Positions 34,206-41,708 of a stretch of 64,000 bases of DNA are shown here, piece by piece; position 1 is the first letter of the stretch, and the number at the start of each line of letters is the position of its first letter. Origin of the DNA: Mesonia sp. HuA40 (lineage in GTDB: Bacteria > Bacteroidota > Bacteroidia > Flavobacteriales > Flavobacteriaceae). Both the position numbers and the translations under genes were made by a program. The stretch spans positions 297,559 through 361,558 of the forward strand of contig NZ_VRLT01000029.1 of assembly GCF_008017835.1 (NCBI RefSeq). Direction: 5' to 3'. Under the pieces are notes generated by a model. That model was not told the DNA's origin. It saw only the letters and a list, made by a program, of their open reading frames with translations, and ran no database searches.

Positions 34206-35471
34206 ATGAAAAAATTAATGCTTGCCAGTTTGCTGCTTTTTTGCTGTCAAATTGCTTTTAGTCAAACACAGTATTTGCCCGGTTATATCGTAAATAATTC
34301 TGGGGTGAAGCAACAAGTTGAAATCCGTGATGAAGATTGGAAGTCTACGCCCACTTCTATAAAATACAGAAACACTCCAACAGAAAAAGTGCAGTCAGCC
34401 GAAATAAAAAATCTGTTGGCATTTGGCCTGAATCATGGACGTAGATTTGAAAGACATACGGTGCAAATCGATCGAAGTACAGATAATTTAAATATTTTAA
34501 GTCACGTGCGACAATCTAAGCTTGAAGAAGCTACCTTGATTTTGGAACTGCTGGTTTCGGGTAAAGCAAAGTTGTATTATTATGAATCTGGGAACTTAAG
34601 ACGCTTTTTTTATGTGAAGAAAGATGGTCGGGTAGAGCCGCTGATTTATAAAAAGTATTATGATCAGTATGATCGCATCACTACCAATAATAGATATCAG
34701 CAACAACTATTCAATCATTTGCGTTGCGAACAAATATCGACTAAAGAAATCACCAGATTAGATTATAAGAAAGGTGATTTGATGAACTATTTTATAAAGT
34801 ATAACGCTTGTTTTGAGTTAGATACGACTAAGACTAATAAGGATGTGGCAAAATTAGAAAAAACGACCAATTATACCTATGACTTAGAGAAGGAAACTAA
34901 TGATATAGCATACTTATTCTTGGGTATAAAACCTGGTTTTAGAAATTCATCTTTCGAAATTACTGATGCACCGCCTATAGGTGATGCGCGTAAACCAAAG
35001 TTTGATAATCAAACCAGTTTTACTGCTGGGATTGAAGTTGAATATGTTTTACCTGTTCACAACAACAAATGGGCGGCTTTTATAGAGCCAACTTTTTTTC
35101 AGAATTTCGAAGGCAGTAAAACCATTGAAGGTTTTGTAAACGAGGTAAGCTACAGTTCAATTGAAATAGCATTTGGTGGGCGTCACTACTTTTATTTAAA
35201 CAAAAAAGCGAAGTTATTTTTAGAGGCTGGCTTGATTATAGATATTCCTTTTTCAGACTCAGAAGTTAGTTTTGACGGGCAAAGACCTGCTTTGACTTTG
35301 CAATCGGGAACAAGTTTTTCATTGGGAGCTGGTTTTAAGTATAACAACCGCTACAGTATAGCCGTTCGCTATCAGACCCCAAGAGACATACTCCTAAATG
35401 ATACGACCTGGGATAGTGAATATAGCAATATAGGTGTAGTACTGGGCTATCATTTTAGCTTGTTGAAATAA
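34206..35471 (+). CDS. Outer-membrane beta-barrel protein with N-terminal extension, 421 aa
   Basis: A signal peptide (MKKLMLASLLLFCCQIAFSQ) is followed by an N-terminal domain of about 200 residues. It starts YLPGYIVNNSGVKQQVEIR, a pattern common in Bacteroidota proteins that precede a barrel. A C-terminal half follows with alternating hydrophobic strands and a glycine-rich, aromatic finish (NIGVVLGYHFSLLK), typical of porin-like/PorT-like barrels. I do not know its substrate. A -7 box TATATTTG (34173-34180) lies 25 bases before ATG 34206, which rules out the longer frame beginning at 34167. Confidence 0.75.
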   Translation: MKKLMLASLLLFCCQIAFSQTQYLPGYIVNNSGVKQQVEIRDEDWKSTPTSIKYRNTPTEKVQSAEIKNLLAFGLNHGRRFERHTVQIDRSTDNLNILSHVRQSKLEEATLILELLVSGKAKLYYYESGNLRRFFYVKKDGRVEPLIYKKYYDQYDRITTNNRYQQQLFNHLRCEQISTKEITRLDYKKGDLMNYFIKYNACFELDTTKTNKDVAKLEKTTNYTYDLEKETNDIAYLFLGIKPGFRNSSFEITDAPPIGDARKPKFDNQTSFTAGIEVEYVLPVHNNKWAAFIEPTFFQNFEGSKTIEGFVNEVSYSSIEIAFGGRHYFYLNKKAKLFLEAGLIIDIPFSDSEVSFDGQRPALTLQSGTSFSLGAGFKYNNRYSIAVRYQTPRDILLNDTTWDSEYSNIGVVLGYHFSLLK

Positions 35472-35494
35472 AAAAATAACACTCTTCACAATTT

Positions 35495-35524
35495 AAAAGC
35501 CAACCGCTCACGGTTGGCTTTTTA
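35495..35524 (+). terminator. Intrinsic terminator after the beta-barrel gene
   Basis: Perfect 12-bp arms AAAAGCCAACCG and CGGTTGGCTTTT around CTCA, then T. It lies 24 bases after the stop. Confidence 0.92.
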
Positions 35525-35617
35525 TATTTATTATCTAGACTACTCATTTAATTTCGTTTTTAATGGCTTATAATTTTGCCTTTAAAAATGTATACTTATC
35601 ATTTTTTAATATAAACT

Positions 35618-36856
35618 ATGCGCTATTATTTATACATTATTTTTCTACTTTACGGATGCCTTAGTTGGTCACAACAATCAAAGTCGGTTTTATTTATAGG
35701 AAATTCTTATACGGGAGCCAATAATCTGGCGCAATTGGTTACCGATATGGCTAATAATGCCGGGCACCAATTAAATGCGGTAGCTTTTACCCCTGGGGGA
35801 GCACGTTTTTTGAATCATGATGCCAATGCACAGGTTACCAATTTAATTAATCAGCAAGCTTGGGATGCCGTGATTTTACAAGGTCAAAGTCAGGAAACAA
35901 GTTTTGGAATGGCGCAGATGCAGCAAGAAGTTTATCCGCATGTCGCGTCCCTTGTTCAGAAAATAACCGCCAATCAGAACTGCACTGTTCCTATGTTATT
36001 TATGACTTGGGGAAGAGAGAACGGAGATGCTGGGAATTGCCCGTATGCACCTTGGGTATGTACTTACACAGGTATGGATGATGCTATTTACAACACTTAT
36101 ATGGATTTAGGCCAGATCAACCAAGCCCAAGTAGCTCCAGTAGGTAGAGTATGGCGCAATTTACGTACAAACCATCCTAATCTTAATTTATATACTTCAG
36201 ACGGTTCACACCCCAATTATACAGGTAGCTTTGCGGCTGCATGTACGTTTTTTACTAGTATATTTAATGAAGATCCTACTCAATTGGCTTACTTGGGTAA
36301 CTTATCGGCCAATGATGCACAAATTATTAAAGCTGCGGTGAAAACTGAACTTTATGATGTGTGGAGCAATTATGATTTCACGCCCAATTTGGCTCAGGCG
36401 ATATTCAGCTATAATACCAATCAATTACAGGTCCAGTTTGATGCAAGTTCTAGTACTTTTGAAACCCTAGAATGGGATTTTGGAGATGGAAATACTTCCA
36501 CGCAAGTGCAGCCCCAACACACTTATGCTACACCAGGTGATTATACGGTTAATTTACAAACTACCTATTGCAACAAGACGGTAACCGAACAAAAAAATAT
36601 TAAGGTTGAAAAACTAGATTTAACCGCAATAAAACCACTGACGATCAATCTAATTTTTGATCAGCTTAATCAACAATTGAGTCTTAGTGGAGCTCCAGCC
36701 AAGCTTGAATACAGTATTTATGATTTACAGGGAAAAACCCTCAAGCAAGGGCAATTAATACCACAAGCGCAAATAGATCTACAACATTTGGCGGCTGGCA
36801 GGTATTTTTTGCGATTAGGCAATCAGCAAATTTTTTCGTTTGTTAAATTGCGTTAA
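35618..36856 (+). CDS. Secreted SGNH/DUF4886-type hydrolase with PKD domain and T9SS sorting tail
   Basis: A 412-aa exported protein. The order is: signal peptide to about residue 19; SGNH-like domain at 20-240; a PKD-like domain near 265-325 (EWDFGDGNTSTQVQPQHTY); and a C-terminal sorting domain (SIYDLQGKTLKQGQL, LAAGRYFLRL). In the SGNH-like domain, LFIGNSYTGANNL carries the putative catalytic Ser, VILQGQSQE is the Asn/Gln block, and SDGSHPNYTGS carries the Asp and His. It should be secreted by the type IX system and act on an acylated or carbohydrate substrate; the substrate is unknown. A -7 box TAATTTTG lies at 35571-35578. It converges with pncA, overlapping it by 4 bases. Confidence 0.82.
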   Translation: MRYYLYIIFLLYGCLSWSQQSKSVLFIGNSYTGANNLAQLVTDMANNAGHQLNAVAFTPGGARFLNHDANAQVTNLINQQAWDAVILQGQSQETSFGMAQMQQEVYPHVASLVQKITANQNCTVPMLFMTWGRENGDAGNCPYAPWVCTYTGMDDAIYNTYMDLGQINQAQVAPVGRVWRNLRTNHPNLNLYTSDGSHPNYTGSFAAACTFFTSIFNEDPTQLAYLGNLSANDAQIIKAAVKTELYDVWSNYDFTPNLAQAIFSYNTNQLQVQFDASSSTFETLEWDFGDGNTSTQVQPQHTYATPGDYTVNLQTTYCNKTVTEQKNIKVEKLDLTAIKPLTINLIFDQLNQQLSLSGAPAKLEYSIYDLQGKTLKQGQLIPQAQIDLQHLAAGRYFLRLGNQQIFSFVKLR

Positions 36857-37473
36857 ACCAACACAAAGCTATCGCTAGTAACATACTGCACCCCCAAGGC
36901 ACTTAATTCTTGCTTTTGCTCTTGGTAAACACTTTGATCAAGGGCTTTGGTCGCATCTTCAATAAGTGTGCACTTAAAACCTTCTTGCAAAGCATCTTTA
37001 ATCGAAAAAAATACACAAATATCGGCAGCCAAACCAGTAAAGTAAATGTGCTTAACACCTTTCTCTTTTAAATAGCCCGTGAGCCCTGTACTTTTTAAAT
37101 GGGCATTATCAAAAAAGGCAGAATAACTATCGATTTTTGGGTTGGTACCTTTTCTAAAAATGGCTTCTACTTTTTGGGTGTTTAAATCGGGATGAAAAGC
37201 GGCTCCCCGTGAATTTTGAACGCAATGCTCGGGCCAAAGAGTTTGATCTATTCCGTCTATTTTAATCGACTCAAAAACCTTATGATTAGCGTGTTCACTA
37301 GCAAAACTAATATGTCCCGAAGGATGCCAATCTTGTGTGGCAACAACTAGGTCAAAATGTTGCTGCAAATTGTTGTTCACTTTTATAATCGTATCGCCCT
37401 GGGGAACCGCTAAGGAACCGCCAGGTATAAAATCGTTTTGAATATCTACAAGTAGTAAGGCTGTTGCCTGCAT
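36853..37473 (-). CDS. pncA: Nicotinamidase (pyrazinamidase)
   Basis: A 206-aa isochorismatase-fold amidase that converts nicotinamide to nicotinate. Catalytic Asp is in LLVDIQNDFIPGGSL near residue 9, the metal ligands are in TQDWHPSGHISF near 50, and the nucleophile Cys is in FTGLAADICVFFS near 150. It starts 2 bases after the pncB stop, so the two genes form an NAD-salvage operon (nicotinamide to nicotinate to nicotinate mononucleotide). Confidence 0.94.
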   Translation of the reverse strand: MQATALLLVDIQNDFIPGGSLAVPQGDTIIKVNNNLQQHFDLVVATQDWHPSGHISFASEHANHKVFESIKIDGIDQTLWPEHCVQNSRGAAFHPDLNTQKVEAIFRKGTNPKIDSYSAFFDNAHLKSTGLTGYLKEKGVKHIYFTGLAADICVFFSIKDALQEGFKCTLIEDATKALDQSVYQEQKQELSALGVQYVTSDSFVLV

Positions 37474-37475
37474 TT

Positions 37476-38882
37476 TTAAATAGTTTTAAACTTTTTAATT
37501 AAAGCATCTCTTTCGTCCCGTAACTTTTTACTTATACCCACTTTGTAATGGTGAGCGTTGCTAAAACGTTTATACTCCAAGGGTAATTGAGCAAAGCGTT
37601 TTGCACTATAATCGGCTATTGCTTGTAAAGATTTTGGAGTCTGGCAGCGTTCTCCGTTTAGCATCACAGGTTGTAATAAAGCTTCTTTTTCTATATGCTC
37701 TATCTTCATACTTTTATACTGATCAAACGGGTGGTGAATGCTATCAAAATCGGTTTCATCGAATAGCGCTACCGCGTCTGCACCTATCCATCGCCCATCA
37801 GCTAGACTTAGCCTATAAACCTGTTTGGAGTAGGGCATAGTAATTTTGGCAATATTCTCAGAAATTTTTATTCTGGGTTCTTGGTTGTACGCCACTAATT
37901 TGTAAACTCCGCCAAGAGCTGCATCGGGTTTCCCAACAACCAAATTGGTACCCACACCATAAATGTCTATTGGAGCCTCCTGCTCTTGCAAACTTTTAAT
38001 TACGTACTCATCCAACTGATTTGAAACGGCAATTTTCACATAAGACAAGCCTTCCGCATCGAGTCGTTTTCTGCATTCTTTAGCAAAATAAGCCAAATCG
38101 CCACTATCTAAGCGAATACCCATTAACTTTTCTCCGCGCTCTTCCATTTCTTTTGCTACCGTGATGGCGTGTGGCAATCCGCTTTTTAAAGTGTTGTAGG
38201 TGTCAACCAATAAAACGCAATTTTTAGGACGGTTTTGCGCAAAATCTCTAAAAGCTTGGAGCTCATCGTCATAGCTTTGCACAAAAGAATGCGCCATGGT
38301 ACCCGATACAGGTATGTCAAACTGCTTAGCCGCTATTACGTTGCTGGTGCCATTAAAACCACCAATAAAAGCAGCACGCGAGGCATAATAACCACCAGGA
38401 CCGTGAGCCCTTCGCAGACCAAAATCGAGTAAAACGCCATTGGGAGCGATATAACGCATGCGGCGAGCTTTGGTAGCGATTAAACTCTGAAAATTGAGCA
38501 TATTCAATAAAAAAGTCTCAATTAATTGGGCTTCAAGCAGTGAGCCTTCTACCCGCAAGATAGGCTGATTGGGAAATACCACATCACCTTCTAATACAGA
38601 ATAAATCGATCCGCGAAAGCGAAAATCTTTTAAATAGTTTAAAAAATTTGCTTCAAAATGCTGCTCAGCTAGGTAATCAAGATCTTCTTTCGAAAATTGA
38701 AAGTCGTTTAGATTTTCAAGGAGCGTTTCTAAACCTGCAAAAACAGTATAACCACCTTGGTAAGGATTTTTTCTAAAATAGTAATCAAAAACTGCCTTTT
38801 GACTGTGATGATTTTCATTAAAATAAACCTGTGCCATGCTAAGCTGGTACAAATCGGTGTATGTGGCGGTATAATTGGGCAC
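37476..38882 (-). CDS. pncB: Nicotinate phosphoribosyltransferase
   Basis: This enzyme makes nicotinate mononucleotide from nicotinate and PRPP with ATP. The protein shows the family stretches YTDLYQLSMAQVYF, LDFGLRRAHGPGGYYASRAAFIGGFNGTSN (the autophosphorylated His region lies shortly after, in GTMAHSFVQSY) and GIRLDSGDLAYF. It has normal length. The frame has no ATG before residue 20. A TTG at 38900 overlaps the -7 box TATCTTTG (minus strand, 38898-38905), so I take GTG 38882 (VPNYTATYTDLY) as start, with a very short leader. Confidence 0.93.
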   Translation of the reverse strand: MPNYTATYTDLYQLSMAQVYFNENHHSQKAVFDYYFRKNPYQGGYTVFAGLETLLENLNDFQFSKEDLDYLAEQHFEANFLNYLKDFRFRGSIYSVLEGDVVFPNQPILRVEGSLLEAQLIETFLLNMLNFQSLIATKARRMRYIAPNGVLLDFGLRRAHGPGGYYASRAAFIGGFNGTSNVIAAKQFDIPVSGTMAHSFVQSYDDELQAFRDFAQNRPKNCVLLVDTYNTLKSGLPHAITVAKEMEERGEKLMGIRLDSGDLAYFAKECRKRLDAEGLSYVKIAVSNQLDEYVIKSLQEQEAPIDIYGVGTNLVVGKPDAALGGVYKLVAYNQEPRIKISENIAKITMPYSKQVYRLSLADGRWIGADAVALFDETDFDSIHHPFDQYKSMKIEHIEKEALLQPVMLNGERCQTPKSLQAIADYSAKRFAQLPLEYKRFSNAHHYKVGISKKLRDERDALIKKFKTI

Positions 38883-38979
38883 GATAAGTTTTTTAATCAA
38901 AGATAAGCAATTGCGTTTAGAAAAGGCTTTTCAAATGTTAAAGAAATCATGTTAGGCTGTTCTGCCATAAGTCATCGGC

Positions 38980-39050
38980 AGCCGGGCTATGCGCTCATAC
39001 GCTTCGGTGGCTTAACGCCACCTGCAGGGTAACCGCTGCTATCCCTAACA
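38980..39050 (+). repeat. Intergenic repeat element, copy 2
   Basis: The element begins CCGGGCTATGCGCTCATACG, has a perfect central hairpin GGTGGC-TTAAC-GCCACC (39006-39022) and ends CCGCTGCTATCCCTAAC. Its ends match copy 1 at 31366-31442. It is GC-rich in an AT-rich gap between pncB and tadA. Confidence 0.62.
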
Positions 39051-39106
39051 GGTTTTATATAGGTAAATAGTAAAGAAAAATATGAAGACTACTCTTTGAT
39101 CCTGCT

Positions 39107-39553
39107 TTATTTTTTCCGGCGTTCTTTGAAAAAACTTTGCAACAGTTGAGCCGATTCTTCTTGTAATAAACCAAATTCAACTTTTGTTTTTGGGTGTAGA
39201 CTTCCTCCCATTTGTCGGTAACCTCTATGCAGGTCTTCGGCAGCAATAACCACTCGATCTATCTGACTCCAATATAATGCTCCAGCGCACATCTGGCAAG
39301 GCTCTAAGCTAACATAAAGCGTGCAATTTTTTAAGTATTTGCCGCCTAGGTAATTTGCCGCAGCGGTAATTCCTTGCATCTCGGCGTGGGCGGTAACATC
39401 GTTTAGGCTCTCGGTTAAATTATGTCCGCGCGCAATAATTTGTTCGCCGCTTACAATGACACAGCCTACAGGTATTTCTCCGCGTTCATAGGCATTTTGC
39501 GCTTCATCTATAGCTTTTTTCATAAAATAGGTGTCATCAAAAGGAGAAAGCAT
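39107..39553 (-). CDS. tadA: tRNA-specific adenosine-34 deaminase
   Basis: A 148-aa zinc deaminase that converts A34 to inosine in tRNA-Arg. The HAE motif is in VTAHAEMQGI near residue 56, and the zinc cysteines are in LEPCQMCAGALYW near 85. I start at ATG 39553 (MLSPFDDTYFMKKAIDEA); a longer frame to 39628 would run into the divergent dxs coding region. Only 37 bases separate the tadA and dxs start codons, so their promoters must overlap. Confidence 0.94.
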   Translation of the reverse strand: MLSPFDDTYFMKKAIDEAQNAYERGEIPVGCVIVSGEQIIARGHNLTESLNDVTAHAEMQGITAAANYLGGKYLKNCTLYVSLEPCQMCAGALYWSQIDRVVIAAEDLHRGYRQMGGSLHPKTKVEFGLLQEESAQLLQSFFKERRKK

Positions 39554-39576
39554 AGTTAAATATCGTTTGCAAGTTT

Positions 39577-39584
39577 TACCTTTG
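39577..39584 (+). promoter_or_regulatory. Candidate -7 box of dxs, six bases before its ATG
   Basis: TACCTTTG is a perfect TAnnTTTG. Transcription would begin at or within a few bases of the ATG at 39591, implying a leaderless or nearly leaderless mRNA. Confidence 0.45.
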
Positions 39585-39590
39585 CAAAGT

Positions 39591-41375
39591 ATGGAAACTC
39601 CTTTATTAAATACAATAGATTCACCCAAAGATTTGCGGCAATTATCAACCGAAAAATTACCGCAGGTAGCGCAAGAGTTGCGTAGGTTTATTATTGATGC
39701 GGTGGCAAGTAAAGAAGGACATTTAGGGGCTAGTTTGGGTGTGGTCGAGTTGACCGTAGCCTTGCATTATTATTTCAATACTCCTTACGATCAGTTGGTT
39801 TGGGATGTTGGACATCAAGCCTATGGTCATAAAATTTTAACCGGTAGACGCGCCATTTTTGAAACCAATAGGCAATTTAATGGTTTAAGTGGTTTTCCAA
39901 GGCGTAGCGAAAGTCCTTATGATAGCTTTGGAGTGGGCCATAGTTCAACTTCTATTTCGGCAGCTTTGGGTATGGCACTAGCAGCACAATTAAAAGGAGA
40001 TTATACCAAAAGGCACGTAGCGGTGATAGGCGATGCTTCTATAGCCAGCGGTATGGCTTTTGAAGGGCTAAATCACGCGGGGGTAACCCCAGCAAATTTA
40101 TGGATCATCTTAAATGATAACGCTATGGGTATTGACCCTAGTGTAGGAGCGCTGAAAAATTACCTCACCAAAGCCACAGTTGGTAAAAAACCCAGGCAAG
40201 CCAATATTATTGAAGCACTTAATTTTCATTACACCGGCCCAGTAGATGGTCACGACTTATCTGCCTTATTACGTGCTTTTGAGGCGATGGAAAGGGTAGA
40301 AGGACCCAAATTTTTACACGTGATTACCACAAAAGGTAAGGGTTTAAAACCAGCCGAATTGGACCAAGTGCGCTATCATGCACCAGGAAAATTTGATCGA
40401 ATTACGGGTGAGATTTTACCCAAGCAAGAGGCTCATTTGCCTCCTAAATTTCAAGATGTTTTTGGTTTGAGTTTATTGGAATTAGCACAACAGAACGATC
40501 AGATTTTTGCAATCACCCCAGCTATGCCAACAGGAAGTTCGCTTAAATATATGATGCAGGCTTTCCCACAAAGGGCAATCGATGTGGGCATAGCCGAACA
40601 ACATGCGGTAACCCTTGCCGCGGGTATGGCTACCCAAGGTTTACGGGTCTTTTGTGCTATATATTCTACATTTTTGCAACGCGCTTATGACCAAGTGATT
40701 CACGATGTAGCCTTGCAAAATTTACCGGTGGTTTTTTGTATAGACCGCGCTGGCTTAGTAGGAGAAGATGGGGCCACACACCATGGTATTTTTGATATTG
40801 CTTATTTGCGTTGTATACCCAATTTGCAAATCGCTGCACCAAGCAATTTAATCGATTTACGTAATTTATTGTATACGGCATCTAAAAAGCTAGATATGCC
40901 TTTAGCGATTCGTTATCCCCGGGGGAGAGGAAGAGAGTTAAAATGGCAACAAGCCTTTAAAACGCTACCCATAGGTAAAGCTAATTTGTTAAAAACCGGG
41001 ACGCGTATTCTAATTCTAGCCCTAGGCTCATCGGTTTACGATGCACAAGATGCTATAAACAATTTACCAGAAAACATACAAACACAAGTTGGTTTAATCG
41101 ATTTGCGTTTTGTAAAGCCATTAGATACCGAGTTACTCGCTCAGCAAATTCCCGCTTATCAACATATAATAAGCATTGAGGATGCTTCGAAAATAGGAGG
41201 AGTAGGTGGTGCCATACAAGACTTTCTGGTTCAGCAAAAATATCCAGGTAGTTTTGTAAAACTAGGAATTCCTGATATGTTTATCGAACAAGGTAGCATA
41301 GCCGAATTAAAATCTTTGGCTAAAATAGACGCCGCAAGTATTGGGCGGCAAATTAAGGCCTTAGCCAGCGATTAA
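39591..41375 (+). CDS. dxs: 1-deoxy-D-xylulose-5-phosphate synthase
   Basis: The first enzyme of the MEP isoprenoid pathway, thiamine-diphosphate dependent. The 594-aa chain has HQAYGHKILTGRR with the catalytic His, the ThDP/Mg motif GDASIASGMAFEGLNHAG...NDNAMGI (GDx to N), and the pyrimidine-binding domain with GIAEQHAVTLAAGMA and HDVALQNLPVVFCIDRAGLVGEDGATHHG. It is at the short end of the family. I start at ATG 39591 (METPLLNTIDSPKDLRQL); the frame extends to 39531 but crosses the promoter box. Synthesis feeds menaquinone and carotenoid prenyl chains. Confidence 0.96.
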   Translation: METPLLNTIDSPKDLRQLSTEKLPQVAQELRRFIIDAVASKEGHLGASLGVVELTVALHYYFNTPYDQLVWDVGHQAYGHKILTGRRAIFETNRQFNGLSGFPRRSESPYDSFGVGHSSTSISAALGMALAAQLKGDYTKRHVAVIGDASIASGMAFEGLNHAGVTPANLWIILNDNAMGIDPSVGALKNYLTKATVGKKPRQANIIEALNFHYTGPVDGHDLSALLRAFEAMERVEGPKFLHVITTKGKGLKPAELDQVRYHAPGKFDRITGEILPKQEAHLPPKFQDVFGLSLLELAQQNDQIFAITPAMPTGSSLKYMMQAFPQRAIDVGIAEQHAVTLAAGMATQGLRVFCAIYSTFLQRAYDQVIHDVALQNLPVVFCIDRAGLVGEDGATHHGIFDIAYLRCIPNLQIAAPSNLIDLRNLLYTASKKLDMPLAIRYPRGRGRELKWQQAFKTLPIGKANLLKTGTRILILALGSSVYDAQDAINNLPENIQTQVGLIDLRFVKPLDTELLAQQIPAYQHIISIEDASKIGGVGGAIQDFLVQQKYPGSFVKLGIPDMFIEQGSIAELKSLAKIDAASIGRQIKALASD

Positions 41376-41542
41376 TTTCGTTTTATTTTTCTTTTGCCTA
41401 CCCATTTACCAGCAAAGTAAGCACATAGAATAGGTAGTAAAATAAAGCCTTGATACTCAACTAACCAATTTTGTTGTATGGCCAAAAATAACAGTGCGCT
41501 ACAGCAGCCAATAAAAATCAAATCATATTTCAAGTATTTCAT
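41372..41542 (-). CDS. Small two-segment membrane protein, 56 aa
   Basis: From ATG 41542 the frame reads MKYLKYDLIFIGCCSALLFL and ends with WVGKRKIKRN. It has two hydrophobic segments (about 7-22 and 31-45) and a basic C-terminal tail, the normal layout of a small hairpin membrane protein. It overlaps the end of dxs on the opposite strand by 4 bases. I do not recognise a family. The sensible topology and clean codon pattern support it. Confidence 0.55.
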   Translation of the reverse strand: MKYLKYDLIFIGCCSALLFLAIQQNWLVEYQGFILLPILCAYFAGKWVGKRKIKRN

Positions 41543-41635
41543 AAAGACATCAATTTATTTGATTCTTAATTACATTTTAAAAATACAAAAGTTCAAGAAA
41601 TTCTAAAAGTTAGAATAAACTGCTTTATAAATAAC

Positions 41636-41668
41636 AACTCGGGTAGTCTTTGAACTACCCGAGTTTTT
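41636..41668. terminator. Intrinsic terminator between dxs and the M36 protease gene
   Basis: Perfect 12-bp arms AACTCGGGTAGT and ACTACCCGAGTT around CTTTGA. T-runs follow on the plus strand, with a weaker T-rich side on the minus strand. It can end transcripts from both sides. Confidence 0.85.
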
Positions 41669-41708
41669 AAAGTTTTCTTTTTAACTTTTAATATTAAGCG
41701 GCTAAGTT

